From the NCBI RefSeq assembly GCF_000720635.1, contig NZ_JOCF01000024.1, forward strand, positions 1-64,000: a stretch of DNA of 64,000 nt, given 5' to 3'. How positions within the stretch are numbered: the stretch's first letter is position 1; each line of letters begins with the position of its first letter. Of this stretch, positions 1 to 10,382 are shown in pieces. Source of the DNA: Streptomyces sp. NRRL WC-3742 (GTDB lineage Bacteria; Actinomycetota; Actinomycetes; Streptomycetales; Streptomycetaceae). Both the position numbers and the translations under genes were made by a program. Under the pieces are notes generated by a model. That model saw only the letters and a list, made by a program, of their open reading frames with translations, made no database searches and was not told the origin of the DNA.

Positions 1-2112
1 GTTCTGGGCGGGGGCGCTCTCTGTGGAGGTGTTCTGCGTGGGGGTGTTCGGTGTGGGGGCGCTCTTGCCGGGGGCCTCGGTCTGCTCGGGGGCCGTCGCG
101 GGGGCCTGTGCCGGGGTGCGGCCGGCTTCGGGGTCGGTGATCAGGGCCCGGTACTGGGGACATCGGGCCTGGAGTTCCTCGTGCGTCCCGAGGTCCAGCA
201 GGCGGCCGTGGTCCAGGACGGCGATGCGGTCGGCGAGCTGGAGGGTCGAGCGGCGGTGGGCGATCAGCAGGGTGGTGCGGCCGGTCATCACCGAGCGCAG
301 GGCGTCGTGGATCTCCGCCTCGATCTGCGGGTCCACGGCCGAGGTGGCGTCGTCCAGCAGCAGGATGCGCGGGTCGGTGAGGATCGCGCGGGCCAGGGCG
401 ATGCGCTGGCGCTGGCCTCCGGAGAGGGTCAGGCCCTGTTCGCCGACCTTGGTGTCGTAGCCGTCCGGCAGTGCGCGGATGAACTCGTCGGCCTGGGCGG
501 CGCGGGCGGCGGCGAGGATCTGCTCCTCGGTGGCGTCCGGGCGGCCGTACGCGATGTTGGTGCTGACCGACTCGGAGAAGAGGAAGCTCTCCTCGGGGAC
601 GATGCCGACGGCCGCGCGGACGGAGTCCAGGGTGAGGTCGCGCAGGTCGTGACCGTAGAGGCGGACGGTGCCGGCCGCCGGGTCGTAGAAGCGGGGCACC
701 AGGTGGGCCACCGTCGACTTGCCGGAGCCGGAGGCGCCGACCAGGGCGAGGGTCTCCCCGGGGGCCAGGGTGAGGTTGAGGCCGTGCAGGACGGGGTCAG
801 GGTGCTCGGGGTCGTAGCGGAACTCGACCTGGTCGAACTCCAGGGCGACGCCGGGGGTGCGGGGGCCGACGGCGGTGGCGGTGGCGGCGGTGGTGCCGCG
901 GGTCGTACTGCCAGTCGTGCCGTCGGTGTCGGTGTTCGCGGACGCGGTGAGATCGAGGGTCAGCGCGTCGGGGCGCTCCTGGACCAGCGGGCGCTCGTCG
1001 ATCAGCTCCAGGACGCGCTCCACGCCCGCCCGGGCCTGCTGGCCGACGGTGATGATCATCGTCAGCATCCGCACCGGGCCGGTCATCGCCGCGACATAGG
1101 TGGAGAAGGCGACGAAGGTCCCGAGCGAGACCTGGCCGTCCACGGCCAGCCATCCGCCGAAGAACAGCACCGCGACCTGGGCCAGCGCCGGGATCGCCTG
1201 CATCGCCGGGTTGTAGCGGGCGTTGAGCCGGATCGAGCGGAGCCGGGCGGCGAAGAGGTGGCGGGAAGCCTCCTCCAGCTTGTCCAGCTCCTGCGCCTCC
1301 TGGCCGAAGCCCTTCACCACGCGGACGCCGCCGATCGCGCCGTCCACCACGCCCGCGACACCGGCCGCCTCCTGCTGGGCGGCCCAGGTGGCGGGGAAGA
1401 GGCGCTTGCGGCTGAGGACGGACACCCACCAGAGCGCGGGGCCCATCACCACCGCGACCAGGGTCAGCGGCGGGGAGAGCCAGAGCATGACGGCCAGCGA
1501 CATGACGAACATCAGCAGGTAGCCGGTCATCATCGGCACCATCGACAGCAGGCCGTTGATCAGCTGGAGGTCCGAGGTGGCCCGGCCGACGACCTGGCCG
1601 GTGTCCAGACGGTCCTGGCGGTGGCCGTCCAGCCGGCCTATCGACCGGAACAGGTCGGCGCGCATGTCGTGCTGGACGTCCAGGGCGAGCTGGCCGCCGT
1701 AGTAGCGGCGGACCTGGGTGCAGCCGAAGACCACGGCGGCCGCGAGCAGCAGCACCACCGCCCAGGGGGCCAGGGGGCGGGAGTGGGAGGTGATGACGTC
1801 GTCGATGATCAGCTTGGTGACCAGCGGCACCATCGCGGTGACGGCCATGCCGAGCAGCGAGGCGCCGAAGGCCAGCAGCAGGCTGCGGCGGGACCGCCAG
1901 CTGTAGCCGACCAGGCGGCGCAGCCAGCCGGGGGTCCCGGAGGCGTCGGCCCGGGGGGCATCGACCTGGGGGGCATCGGCCTGGGGGGCATCGGGGGCAT
2001 CGGCGGTCTGCGGGGCGTCACCGGGCGCCGCTTCAGCGGTCTCGCCCGGGGTCGGGGTGCCGCTCGGGGCTTGCTTGGGTTGCTCCACCGTAGATCCGTG
2101 AGTCTCGGGCAT
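1..2112 (-). CDS. ABC exporter half-transporter (TMD-NBD fusion), partial at left edge
   Basis: The gene starts at ATG 2112 and runs off the left end, so its C-terminus is missing. A Pro/Ala/Asp-rich tail of about 60 residues precedes a six-helix type I exporter membrane domain, followed by an ATPase domain from about residue 420. Visible motifs are Walker A GASGSGKST (about 457), signature LSGGQ (about 560), Walker B ILLLDDATSAVD (about 587) and the H-loop histidine in IAHR. The residue after the Walker B aspartate is Asp instead of the catalytic Glu, and the Q-loop reads VPEE instead of VPQ. This pattern is known from the degenerate site of heterodimeric exporters of the TM287/288 and BmrCD type. 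The partner would then be expected downstream, outside the window. The substrate cannot be inferred. Confidence 0.9.
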   Translation of the reverse strand, partial: MPETHGSTVEQPKQAPSGTPTPGETAEAAPGDAPQTADAPDAPQADAPQVDAPRADASGTPGWLRRLVGYSWRSRRSLLLAFGASLLGMAVTAMVPLVTKLIIDDVITSHSRPLAPWAVVLLLAAAVVFGCTQVRRYYGGQLALDVQHDMRADLFRSIGRLDGHRQDRLDTGQVVGRATSDLQLINGLLSMVPMMTGYLLMFVMSLAVMLWLSPPLTLVAVVMGPALWWVSVLSRKRLFPATWAAQQEAAGVAGVVDGAIGGVRVVKGFGQEAQELDKLEEASRHLFAARLRSIRLNARYNPAMQAIPALAQVAVLFFGGWLAVDGQVSLGTFVAFSTYVAAMTGPVRMLTMIITVGQQARAGVERVLELIDERPLVQERPDALTLDLTASANTDTDGTTGSTTRGTTAATATAVGPRTPGVALEFDQVEFRYDPEHPDPVLHGLNLTLAPGETLALVGASGSGKSTVAHLVPRFYDPAAGTVRLYGHDLRDLTLDSVRAAVGIVPEESFLFSESVSTNIAYGRPDATEEQILAAARAAQADEFIRALPDGYDTKVGEQGLTLSGGQRQRIALARAILTDPRILLLDDATSAVDPQIEAEIHDALRSVMTGRTTLLIAHRRSTLQLADRIAVLDHGRLLDLGTHEELQARCPQYRALITDPEAGRTPAQAPATAPEQTEAPGKSAPTPNTPTQNTSTESAPAQN

Positions 2113-2388
2113 ATTTAGGGATGCTAACCATTTCGTCGAGTGGCCGCCATGACGTTTTCGGCCCTGGCGGAGTGGCCAACAGCCTGCGGCCTGCCGTGAT
2201 TCCCGTTCGAATCCCGGTTCGACCGACCCGTCCGCCACGCTCCCTCCAGCGTCGCCGAGGACCCGCCGGACCGCCCAGCGGCCAGGGGCGGGCGGGGAAC
2301 CGCCTTTGGACCTAGGCCCTGTCGGCTCAGGCCCTGCCCGGCCGAGGGTGGGGGTACGGGCTCGGGCGGGACTCGGGCGGCCGGGCGC

Positions 2389-3078
2389 TCAGGACTCGGA
2401 GGTCGCTTCGGCCCCGACGGCCGAGTCGGGGGCCGGGTCGGCGGCCGAGTCGGCGGCGGCCGCGAAGGCGCCGAGGGCGAGGGTGCGCAGCAGGGCGGCC
2501 ATGCCGTCGCGCTGGAGGCCGGAGCGCTCGCCGTGTCCAGGGTTCGAGCCGAGGCTATGCGGGGTGGAGTTGATCAGACCGAAGACGGCGTGCACGGTCG
2601 CCCGGGCCACCGGTTCGGCGGCGGGGGCGGCCAGCGGCGGGTACGCCTGGCGGACCACGTCCACCCACAGCTCCAGGTAGCCGCGCTGGAGCCGGCGGAC
2701 GGTGCGGCGGTCCTCGTCCTTGAGGTTCAGCAACTCGCGGTCGTGCAGGGTGATCAGGTCTCGGTCGTCGAGGGCGAACTCGACGTGCCCGCCGATGAGC
2801 GCGTCCAGGGCCGCCGCCGGGCCGTCCCCGCCGGCCGCGCGGCGGCGCCCCTCCTCGAGCAGGCGCTCGCTGATGCCGACCAGGAGGTCGGCGAGCATCG
2901 CGTCCTTGCCGGCGAAGTGGCGGTAGAGCCCGGGGCCGCTGATGCCGACCGCCTTGCCGATCTCGTCCACACCCACGCCCAGGAACCCCCGGGCCGCGAA
3001 CAGTCGCGCGGCCTCACGGCGGATCTGGTCACGGCGCGGGAGCGAGGAGGCTGCTGGGACGTTCGGCATGGCGACCAT
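2389..3078 (-). CDS. TetR-family repressor, likely regulator of the divergent acyl-CoA carboxylase operon
   Basis: This is a 229-residue one-domain regulator with an N-terminal helix-turn-helix (residues about 15-60, motif GVGVDEIGKAVGISGPGLYRHF) and a variable ligand-binding C-terminal half that ends in an Ala/Asp-rich tail. It is transcribed divergently from accD1, and the 120-bp gap carries repeated TTAACG half-sites. That layout fits a repressor of the neighbouring accD1-accA1-hmgL-acdH genes that senses an acyl-CoA; related Streptomyces clusters carry a TetR gene in the same place. The role is inferred from position. ATG 3069 (MPNVPAASS) is an equally good start, and neither has a clear ribosome binding site. 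Confidence 0.85.
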   Translation of the reverse strand: MVAMPNVPAASSLPRRDQIRREAARLFAARGFLGVGVDEIGKAVGISGPGLYRHFAGKDAMLADLLVGISERLLEEGRRRAAGGDGPAAALDALIGGHVEFALDDRDLITLHDRELLNLKDEDRRTVRRLQRGYLELWVDVVRQAYPPLAAPAAEPVARATVHAVFGLINSTPHSLGSNPGHGERSGLQRDGMAALLRTLALGAFAAAADSAADPAPDSAVGAEATSES

Positions 3079-3091
3079 CGTAGACAGTGGG

Positions 3092-3138
3092 GTTATCGGC
3101 CGTTAACCTGGGCACGTAAGTTAACGTTCATTAACGTA
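3092..3138. promoter_or_regulatory. Putative TetR operator region between regulator and accD1
   Basis: The divergent gap holds an imperfect palindrome GTTATCGGCCGTTAAC at 3092-3107. Two more TTAACG half-sites follow at 3121-3126 and 3131-3136, and the arms ACGTT/AACGT at 3124-3137 form an inverted repeat. The cluster of related half-sites lies where both promoters must be. Binding by the adjacent TetR protein is an inference. Confidence 0.5.
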
Positions 3139-3202
3139 GGGATCACGGGCGCACCGCAACACGGCCGCCCACCTGGTGCCGAGGGCAAGGGAGCTCTTGG
3201 GA

Positions 3203-4915
3203 ATGGTCATCTCCACCGCCGGCGCACCCACCGGCGTCCAATTCGGCCCCACGACCGGGACCACCGCGGCGCCGGGCTCCCCGGCTCCGGGTGCCGCCGC
3301 CCCGGCACCCCGGCTCGGCACCTCCGCCGACCCGGGCTCCGCCGCCTTCCAGGCCAACGCCGAGGCGCACCGGGCGCTGGTCGCCGAGCTGCGGGCGAAG
3401 CTCGACGCGGCGGCCCTCGGCGGCGGCGCCAAGGCCCGCGCCCGGCACACGGCGCGCGGCAAGCTCCTCCCCCGCGACCGGGTGGACACCCTGCTCGACC
3501 CGGCCTCGCCCTTCCTGGAACTGGCGCCGCTGGCCGCCGACGGCATGTACGACGGCGCGGCGCCCGCGGCCGGGGTGATCGCCGGCATCGGCCGGGTCGC
3601 CGGGCGCGAGGTGGTGGTGGTCGCCAACGACGCCACCGTCAAGGGCGGCACGTACTACCCGATGACGGTGAAGAAGCACCTGCGCGCCCAGGAGGTCGCG
3701 CTGGAGAACCGCCTCCCCTGCGTCTACCTGGTGGACTCCGGCGGCGCCTTCCTCCCCATGCAGGACGAGGTGTTCCCCGACCGCGACCACTTCGGCCGGA
3801 TCTTCTACAACCAGGCCCGGCTCTCCGCCGCGGGCATCCCGCAGATCGCCGCCGTGCTCGGCTCGTGCACGGCCGGCGGCGCGTACGTCCCCGCGATGAG
3901 CGACCAGGCGGTGATCGTCCGCAACCAGGGCACGATCTTCCTGGGCGGGCCGCCGCTGGTGAAGGCCGCCACCGGCGAGGTGGTCACCGCCGAGGAGCTG
4001 GGCGGCGGCGAGCTGCACTCCCGCACCTCCGGCGTGACGGACCACCTGGCCGAGGACGACGCCCACGCCCTGTCCATCGTGCGCACCATCGTGGCCGGGC
4101 TCGGCCCGCGCGCGGCCCGGCCCTGGCCGCTCGCCCCGGTCGAGCCCCCGGCGGTGGACCCGGGCGGCCTGTACGGGGCCGTCCCAGTCGACCCGCGCAC
4201 GCCCTACGACGTGCGCGAGGTCATCGCCCGGATCGTCGACGGCAGCCGGTTCGCCGAGTTCAAGGCCGAGTACGGCGCGACCCTGGTCACCGGCTTCGCC
4301 CGGATCCACGGCCACCCGGTCGGCATCGTCGCCAACAACGGGGTGCTGTTCTCCGAGTCGGCCGTCAAGGGCGCCCACTTCATCGAGTTGTGCGACCAGC
4401 GCGGCATCCCCCTCCTGTTCCTGCAGAACATCACCGGGTTCATGGTCGGTCGGCAGTACGAGGCGGGCGGCATCGCCAAGCACGGCGCCAAGATGGTCAA
4501 CGCCGTCGCCTGCACCCGCGTCCCGAAGCTGACCGTGGTGATCGGCGGCTCGTACGGAGCCGGCAACTACTCGATGTGCGGCCGGGCCTACTCACCTCGC
4601 TTCCTGTGGATGTGGCCGGGCGCCAAGATCTCCGTGATGGGCGGCGAGCAGGCGGCCTCCGTCCTCGCCACCGTCCGCCGCGACCAGCTGGAGGCGCACG
4701 GCGAGCAGTGGCCGGCCGAGGCGGAGGAGGAGTTCAAGCGCCCGGTCCGCGAGCAGTACGAGCGCCAGGGCAACGCCTACTACGCGACCGCCCGGCTCTG
4801 GGACGACGGCGTGATCGACCCGATGGACACCCGCACCGCGGTCGGCCTCGCCCTCACCGCCTGCGCCAACGCCCCGCTGGCGCCGCCGGCTCCGTACGGC
4901 GTCTTCCGGATGTGA
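3203..4915 (+). CDS. accD1: Acyl-CoA carboxylase carboxyltransferase (beta) subunit, methylcrotonyl-CoA type
   Basis: This 570-residue carboxyltransferase transfers CO2 from carboxybiotin to an acyl-CoA. The crotonase-fold halves are clear: acyl-CoA-binding segments include [16 protein letters not shown] and [19 protein letters not shown] in the N-half, and [21 protein letters not shown] and [18 protein letters not shown] in the C-half. Gene order with a biotin carboxylase, HMG-CoA lyase and acyl-CoA dehydrogenase points to 3-methylcrotonyl-CoA carboxylase in leucine breakdown; propionyl or acetyl-CoA as extra substrates cannot be excluded. ATG 3203 is preferred because GGGAG lies 9 nt upstream; a GTG at 3176 is in frame. 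The N-terminal 45 residues are a Gly/Pro/Ala-rich extension. Confidence 0.93.
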   Translation: MVISTAGAPTGVQFGPTTGTTAAPGSPAPGAAAPAPRLGTSADPGSAAFQANAEAHRALVAELRAKLDAAALGGGAKARARHTARGKLLPRDRVDTLLDPASPFLELAPLAADGMYDGAAPAAGVIAGIGRVAGREVVVVANDATVKGGTYYPMTVKKHLRAQEVALENRLPCVYLVDSGGAFLPMQDEVFPDRDHFGRIFYNQARLSAAGIPQIAAVLGSCTAGGAYVPAMSDQAVIVRNQGTIFLGGPPLVKAATGEVVTAEELGGGELHSRTSGVTDHLAEDDAHALSIVRTIVAGLGPRAARPWPLAPVEPPAVDPGGLYGAVPVDPRTPYDVREVIARIVDGSRFAEFKAEYGATLVTGFARIHGHPVGIVANNGVLFSESAVKGAHFIELCDQRGIPLLFLQNITGFMVGRQYEAGGIAKHGAKMVNAVACTRVPKLTVVIGGSYGAGNYSMCGRAYSPRFLWMWPGAKISVMGGEQAASVLATVRRDQLEAHGEQWPAEAEEEFKRPVREQYERQGNAYYATARLWDDGVIDPMDTRTAVGLALTACANAPLAPPAPYGVFRM

Positions 4916-4920
4916 CCCCC

Positions 4921-4950
4921 GGGCGCCGGCGACCGCGTTCGCCGGCGCCC
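4921..4950. terminator. Stem-loop between accD1 and accA1
   Basis: A perfect 11-bp stem, GGGCGCCGGCG and its complement, encloses an 8-nt loop. It sits 5 nt after the accD1 stop codon in a 109-bp gap. There is no T-run, so it may attenuate transcription or protect the mRNA end and need not be a full terminator. Confidence 0.45.
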
Positions 4951-5024
4951 CGGCGCCTGCCCTCATCCACGTCCCATCACCCACCTCCTTCGTACGGCCC
5001 CCTCGACCCGGAGGAACGCCTCCC

Positions 5025-7325
5025 ATGTTCGACACAGTTCTGGTCGCCAACCGCGGCGAGATCGCCCTGCGGGTGATCCGCACCCTGCGGCGGCTCGGAG
5101 TCCGCTCGGTCGCCGTGTTCAGCGACGCGGACGCCGACGCCCCGCACGTGCGCGAGGCGGACGTCGCGGTCCGGCTCGGCCCGGCCGACCGCAGCGACAG
5201 CTCGGCGGCCGAGACCTACCTGCGGACCGACCAGATCCTCGCCGCCGCCCGCCGCACCGGCGCCCAGGCCGTCCACCCCGGCTACGGCTTCCTCGCCGAG
5301 AACCCCGGCTTCGCCCGCGCCTGCGCCGACGCGGGCCTCGTCTTCATCGGACCACCTCCCGGTGCCGTCGAGTTGATGGGTGACAAGATCAACGCCAAGG
5401 AGGCCGTCCGGGCCGCCGGCGTCCCGGTGGTACCCGGCAGCCAGGCCACCGCGCCCACCGACGAGCAACTCGTCGCCGCCGCCGACGAGATCGGCTACCC
5501 CGTCCTCCTCAAGCCCTCCGCCGGCGGAGGGGGCAAGGGCATGCGCCTGGTGCGGGACCGCGCCGACCTGCCCACCGAGATCGCCGCCGCCCGCCGCGTC
5601 GCCCGTACCGCCTTCGGCGACGACACCCTGCTCCTCGAGCGCTGGGTGGACCGCCCGCGCCACATCGAGGTGCAGGTGCTCGCCGACGCCCACGGCACCA
5701 CCGTCCACCTCGGCGAGCGCGAATGCAGCCTCCAGCGCCGCCATCAGAAACTGATCGAAGAGGCTCCCTCCGTTCTCCTCAATGCCGAGACCCGCGCCGC
5801 GATGGGCGCCGCGGCCGTCCGCGCCGCGGAGTCCTGCGGCTACACCGGGGCCGGCACCGTGGAGTTCATCGTCCCCGGCATCGACCCGGACTCCCCCGCC
5901 TCCACCTCCGCCTCCGAGGAGGGGGTGCGGGACTTCTTCTTCATGGAGATGAACACCCGCCTCCAGGTGGAACACCCCGTCACCGAACTCGCCATCGCCA
6001 TCGGCCGGGACGCGGCCCGGCTCGACCTCGTCGAGTGGCAGCTGCGCATCGCCGCCGGCGAACCGCTCACCTTCGACCAGTCCGACGTCTCCTTCCTGGG
6101 CCACGCCATCGAGGCCCGCATCTGTGCCGAGGACCCGGAACGGGACTTCCTGCCCACCGGCGGCCGCATCCTCACCCTGGACGAGCCCCGGGGCGAGGGC
6201 ATTCGCGTCGACTCCGGCGTCGCCCCCGGAACCGTCGTCACCAGCGCCTACGACCCCATGCTCGCCAAGGTCATCGCGTACGGGCCCGACCGCCCGACCG
6301 CGCTGCGCCGCCTCCGCGCCGCGCTGGCCGACACCCGCCTCCCGGGCGTCACGACCAACACCGGTTTCCTGCGCCGACTGCTCGCCCACCCCGACGTCGT
6401 CGCCGGCCGACTGGACACCGGCCTGGTGGAACAGACGGCCCGGCAGCAGCCGGACCTGCTCGCCTCGCCGTACTCCCCGGCGAACACGGCGGGCACCACG
6501 CACCCGATGGACCCGACGGACGCGACTGACGCCGCGAGCGCGACGGACCCGGCGAACTCCGCACAGCCGGCTCCCGCCGCCACGACCGAACCGCCGTCAC
6601 CTGCCCACCTCCTCTACTACGCGGCCGCACTGGCGCGGCACCTCGACCTGACCCCCGCCGCCGACCCCGGCGGCTGGACCGACCCCTTCTCCCTTCCCTC
6701 CGGCTGGCGCCTGGGCGGCGCCCCCGCCTGGACCACCCACCGCCTCCGGGCCCCCGGCCAGGACCCGGTCGCCGTGAGCGTCCGTTCGATCACTGTCGGC
6801 AAGCTAGCTCATGCCACTGACAATCCGGCCGGCCCCGCCCTCGACGTGGAGCTCCGCCTCGACGCAGGGCCCGTCCACCGCGCCCGCGCGGCCCGGGACG
6901 GCGACCGGCTGCACCTGACCGTCGACGGCCTGCAGACCACCTTCGCGCTGGCCGTCGACACCGACCCCGGCCTCGCCGCCGGCCCCGTGACCTGGATCTC
7001 CGTCGACGGGGACGCCTGGCCGCTGCACCCCTTCGACCCGGTCGGCGAGGGCGCCGCCTCCGCCGCCGCCCACCACGGCGCCCTCACCGCCCCGATGCCC
7101 GGCACCGTCACCGTCGTCAAGACCACCGCGGGCGAGGCCGTCCGCAAGGGGCAGCCCCTGCTCGTGCTGGAGGCCATGAAGATGGAACACGTGATCGCCG
7201 CGCCGCACGACGGCGTGGTCACCGAACTGCGCGCCACCGCCGGCGCCACCGTCGCGATGGAGGACCTGCTGGTCGTGGTCACCCCGGCCGAGGACGCCCC
7301 CGAGGCCGCGGAGGTGCGGTCGTGA
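5025..7325 (+). CDS. accA1: Acyl-CoA carboxylase biotin carboxylase/BCCP (alpha) subunit
   Basis: This 766-residue protein joins biotin carboxylase and biotin carrier domains. It begins [20 protein letters not shown] and has the ATP-grasp Gly-rich loop [10 protein letters not shown] near residue 166 and the [14 protein letters not shown] active-site motif. The C-terminal carrier domain has EAMKMEH with the biotinylated lysine at residue 719. It supplies carboxybiotin to AccD1. A low-complexity Pro/Ala/Thr/Asp insert at about residues 483-530 separates the carboxylase from the middle domain. ATG 5025 follows GGAGGAA by a normal spacing. The stop overlaps the next start by 4 nt (GTGA), so hmgL is probably translationally coupled. 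Confidence 0.95.
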   Translation: MFDTVLVANRGEIALRVIRTLRRLGVRSVAVFSDADADAPHVREADVAVRLGPADRSDSSAAETYLRTDQILAAARRTGAQAVHPGYGFLAENPGFARACADAGLVFIGPPPGAVELMGDKINAKEAVRAAGVPVVPGSQATAPTDEQLVAAADEIGYPVLLKPSAGGGGKGMRLVRDRADLPTEIAAARRVARTAFGDDTLLLERWVDRPRHIEVQVLADAHGTTVHLGERECSLQRRHQKLIEEAPSVLLNAETRAAMGAAAVRAAESCGYTGAGTVEFIVPGIDPDSPASTSASEEGVRDFFFMEMNTRLQVEHPVTELAIAIGRDAARLDLVEWQLRIAAGEPLTFDQSDVSFLGHAIEARICAEDPERDFLPTGGRILTLDEPRGEGIRVDSGVAPGTVVTSAYDPMLAKVIAYGPDRPTALRRLRAALADTRLPGVTTNTGFLRRLLAHPDVVAGRLDTGLVEQTARQQPDLLASPYSPANTAGTTHPMDPTDATDAASATDPANSAQPAPAATTEPPSPAHLLYYAAALARHLDLTPAADPGGWTDPFSLPSGWRLGGAPAWTTHRLRAPGQDPVAVSVRSITVGKLAHATDNPAGPALDVELRLDAGPVHRARAARDGDRLHLTVDGLQTTFALAVDTDPGLAAGPVTWISVDGDAWPLHPFDPVGEGAASAAAHHGALTAPMPGTVTVVKTTAGEAVRKGQPLLVLEAMKMEHVIAAPHDGVVTELRATAGATVAMEDLLVVVTPAEDAPEAAEVRS

Positions 7326-8308
7326 CCGCCGAGAACCGCGAGCCGGACGCCCTCGACCTGGGCCTGCCGGACCCCGTCCGCGCCCCCGGTCTGCCGGAGG
7401 AGGTCCGCATCCACGAGGTGGGGCCGCGCGACGGACTGCAGAACGAGAAGTCCCTGGTGCCGGTCGAGGTCAAGGCGGAGTTCATCGCCCGGCTCGCGGC
7501 CGCCGGGCTGCGCACGGTCGAGGCCACCAGCTTCGTCCACCCGAAGTGGGTGCCCCAGCTGGCCGACGCCGAGGAGCTGGTCCCGAAGCTGGCCGGGCTG
7601 CCGGGGCGTCACCCGGGGCTGCGGCTGCCGGTGCTGGTGCCCAACGAGCGCGGGCTCGACCGGGCGTTCGCCCACCACACCGCCGACATCGCGGTGTTCG
7701 CCAGCGCCACCGAGACCTTCGCCCGGCGCAACCTCAACCGCTCGGCGGACGAGGCCATGGAGATGTTCCGCCCGGTCGTCGCCCGGGCCACCGAGGCCGG
7801 GGTGGCCGTTCGCGGCTACCTCTCGATGTGCTTCGGGGACCCGTGGGAGGGCCCCGTCCCCGTCGACCAGGTGGTCCGCCACGGCGTGCGGCTGCTGGAG
7901 CTGGGCTGCGCGGAGCTGAGCCTCGGCGACACCATCGGCGTGGCCACGCCCGGCCAGGTCACCGCCCTGCTCGCGGCCTTCGCCCGGGCCGGGGTGCCGG
8001 TCGAGCGGCTCGCCGTGCACTTCCACGACACCTACGGCCAGGCGCTCAGCAACACCCTGGCGGCGCTGCGCGAGGGCGTCACCACGGTGGACGCCTCGGC
8101 CGGGGGCCTGGGCGGCTGCCCGTACGCGAAGAGCGCGACCGGCAACCTGGCCACCGAGGACCTGGTGTGGATGCTGCACGGACTCGGCATCCGCACCGGT
8201 GTCGACCTGCGCGCGCTGGTCGCGACCAGCGGCTGGATGGCCGAGCGCCTCGGCCGACCGAGCCCGTCCCGCACCGTCCAGGCCCTGCTCGGCGCGGCCC
8301 GGGGCTGA
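7322..8308 (+). CDS. hmgL: Hydroxymethylglutaryl-CoA lyase
   Basis: HMG-CoA lyase cleaves HMG-CoA to acetoacetate and acetyl-CoA, the last step of leucine degradation. The 328-residue protein has the TIM-barrel start [13 protein letters not shown], with the catalytic Arg-Asp pair, and the family signature near the C-terminal third ([17 protein letters not shown]) carrying the active-site cysteine. It also has the metal-binding His pair in the VHFHDTYG segment. The GTG start overlaps the accA1 stop. Its position between carboxylase and dehydrogenase genes supports a leucine-catabolic operon. Confidence 0.93.
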   Translation: MTAENREPDALDLGLPDPVRAPGLPEEVRIHEVGPRDGLQNEKSLVPVEVKAEFIARLAAAGLRTVEATSFVHPKWVPQLADAEELVPKLAGLPGRHPGLRLPVLVPNERGLDRAFAHHTADIAVFASATETFARRNLNRSADEAMEMFRPVVARATEAGVAVRGYLSMCFGDPWEGPVPVDQVVRHGVRLLELGCAELSLGDTIGVATPGQVTALLAAFARAGVPVERLAVHFHDTYGQALSNTLAALREGVTTVDASAGGLGGCPYAKSATGNLATEDLVWMLHGLGIRTGVDLRALVATSGWMAERLGRPSPSRTVQALLGAARG

Positions 8309-8441
8309 CCCCGCCCCGGCCCGCGCGGCGCGCCCCCTGCCCAACCCTCAGATCACACCGTGCGACCGTCACACCGTCAGACGGACGCCGGTCTTCCCAC
8401 CCAAGCCCACGGCCCGACCGGCCGGGCACCAGGAGGATCAG

Positions 8442-9632
8442 ATGCTCGACCACCGGCTCAGCAGCGAGTACGAGGAACTGCGGCGCACCGTCGCCGAGTT
8501 CGCCCAGGACGTGGTGGCGCCCAAGATCGGGGAGTTCTACGAGCGGGAGGAGTTCCCGTACGAGATCGTCCGCGAGATGGGGCGCATGGGCCTGTTCGGC
8601 CTGCCCTTCTCCGAGGAGTACGGCGGCATGGGCGGCGACTACTTCGCGCTCGGCCTGGCCCTGGAGGAACTCGCCCGCGTGGACTCCTCGGTGGCGATCA
8701 CCCTGGAGGCCGCCGTCTCCCTCGGCGCGATGCCCATCCACCGGTTCGGCACCGAGGAGCAGAAGCGCGAGTGGCTGCCCCGGCTCACCTCGGGCGAACT
8801 CCTCGGCGCCTTCGGCCTGACCGAGCCCGAGGGTGGCTCCGACGCCGGCGCCACCCGCACCACGGCGCGGTACGACGAGGCCACCGACGAATGGGTCATC
8901 AACGGCACCAAGTGCTTCATCACCAACTCCGGCACGGACATCACCGGTCTGGTCACCGTCACCGCGCTCACCGAACCGATCGCTCGTTCGAGTGAAGAAG
9001 GCGAATTCCGCTCGCCTGTGCGGGAGATCTCCTCCATCATCGTGCCCACCGGGACCCCTGGCTTCACGGTCTCGAAGAAGTACTCCAAGGTCGGGTGGAA
9101 CGCCTCCGACACCCGCGAACTGTCCTTTGTCGACTGCCGCGTCCCCGCGGCCAACCTGCTGGGCGAGCGTGGCCGTGGCTACGCCCAGTTCCTGCGCATC
9201 CTCGACGAGGGGCGCATCGCGATCGCGGCCCTGGCCACCGGCCTGGCCCAGGGATGCGTGGACGAGTCCGTCAAGTACGCCGGCACGCGCCGGGCCTTCG
9301 GCCGCCCGATCGGTGCCAACCAGGCCATCCAGTTCAAGCTCGCCGACATGGAGATGCGCGCCCACATGTCCCGCCTGGCCTGGCGGGACGCCGCTTCCCG
9401 GCTGCTGCACAGCGAACCGTTCAAGAAGGAGGCCGCGATCGCGAAGCTGTACTCGTCCGAGGCCGCCGTCGACAACGCCCGCGAGGCGACCCAGATCCAC
9501 GGCGGGTACGGCTTCATGAACGAGTTCCCGGTCGCCCGGTTCTGGCGCGACTGCAAGATCCTGGAGATCGGGGAGGGTACGTCCGAGGTGCAGCGCATGC
9601 TCATCGCCCGGGAGTTGGGCATCAAGTACTGA
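8442..9632 (+). CDS. acdH: Acyl-CoA dehydrogenase of the branched-chain catabolic cluster
   Basis: This 396-residue FAD-dependent acyl-CoA dehydrogenase carries the family motifs FGLTEPEGGSDAG, WNASDTRELSF and the C-terminal QIHGGYGFMNEFPV. The residue at the C-terminal catalytic position is Glu (in GEGTSEVQ), as in short-chain and 2-methyl-branched enzymes; isovaleryl-CoA dehydrogenases place the base elsewhere. It probably oxidises several branched acyl-CoAs. AGGAGG at 8431-8436 sets ATG 8442. About 20 residues near 185 (around SSEEGEFRSPVREI) look like an insert compared with the family members I know. The gene converges on the stress-protein gene with only 15 bp between them. Confidence 0.92.
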   Translation: MLDHRLSSEYEELRRTVAEFAQDVVAPKIGEFYEREEFPYEIVREMGRMGLFGLPFSEEYGGMGGDYFALGLALEELARVDSSVAITLEAAVSLGAMPIHRFGTEEQKREWLPRLTSGELLGAFGLTEPEGGSDAGATRTTARYDEATDEWVINGTKCFITNSGTDITGLVTVTALTEPIARSSEEGEFRSPVREISSIIVPTGTPGFTVSKKYSKVGWNASDTRELSFVDCRVPAANLLGERGRGYAQFLRILDEGRIAIAALATGLAQGCVDESVKYAGTRRAFGRPIGANQAIQFKLADMEMRAHMSRLAWRDAASRLLHSEPFKKEAAIAKLYSSEAAVDNAREATQIHGGYGFMNEFPVARFWRDCKILEIGEGTSEVQRMLIARELGIKY

Positions 9633-9647
9633 GGACCTGAACGGCAG

Positions 9648-10382
9648 TCAGGGGATCACGATCACCGGGCGGTTGGCCCGCCGCGCCAGCCGCCCGGAGA
9701 CCGAACCGAAGAGCTTGCCGAGCAGGCCGTGGGTCGTGCCGACGACGATCGCGTCGGCGGCGTACTCACGGCCGACCTCCTCGATCTCGTGGCAGATGTC
9801 CCCTCCGCGCTCGACCAGGATCCAGGGCACCTCGGCGAGGAAGTCCGCACAGGCGAGCTCCAGACCCAGGACCTCGGTCCGGTGGTCGGGGAGGTCCACG
9901 AAGACAGGAGGTTCACAGCCGGCCCACACCGTGGCGGGCAGGCGATTGGCGACGTGCACGATCACCAGGCCGCACTGCGAACGACGCGCCATGCCGACCG
10001 CGTAGGCGAGGGCGCGCTCGCTCGACAGCGAGCCGTCGAAACCGACCACCACGCCGTGCTGGAACACCGGGTCGGGTACGGCCGTCGAGGACTCCTCCGC
10101 CGGGTCCGTCGAGGGCCCCGCCTCCGGGCGCTCGGCTCCCGGGCCCAGGCGGCCGCCCGTCACCGGGGGCTCCACGGGGTCGGCCGGGTGCTCGCCACGC
10201 CGCTGGTGGGGGCCGGGGCGGTCACGGCGGGCCAGGCTGCGCAGCGCGCGGACCAACGCCGAGACTCCGGCCTGCGCACGGCCCGCTTCGGCTCCGCCGT
10301 CTCCTCCGGCAGCCCCGGTCGCTGCGGACGCGCTGCGGGGCGTTTCCGGCTCAACCGGTCGGGAGGACTCAAAACCAGCCAT
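9648..10382 (-). CDS. Universal stress protein family protein with long disordered N-terminus
   Basis: The C-terminal 140 residues form one Usp domain (start VVVGFDGSLSSERALAYA). It has the nucleotide-binding glycine-rich segment VGTTHGLLGKLFGSVS and ends RPVIVIP. The first 100 residues are Pro/Glu/Gly-rich and have no recognisable domain, so the protein is longer than the usual 140-residue single-domain Usp. It may bind ATP in the cytoplasm. It is convergent with acdH and has no operon partner. Confidence 0.85.
   Translation of the reverse strand: MAGFESSRPVEPETPRSASAATGAAGGDGGAEAGRAQAGVSALVRALRSLARRDRPGPHQRRGEHPADPVEPPVTGGRLGPGAERPEAGPSTDPAEESSTAVPDPVFQHGVVVGFDGSLSSERALAYAVGMARRSQCGLVIVHVANRLPATVWAGCEPPVFVDLPDHRTEVLGLELACADFLAEVPWILVERGGDICHEIEEVGREYAADAIVVGTTHGLLGKLFGSVSGRLARRANRPVIVIP

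Noticed and set aside
181..2118. 645-codon plus-strand frame over the ABC exporter gene
   Set aside because: Antisense to a gene with complete ABC motifs; product is low complexity.
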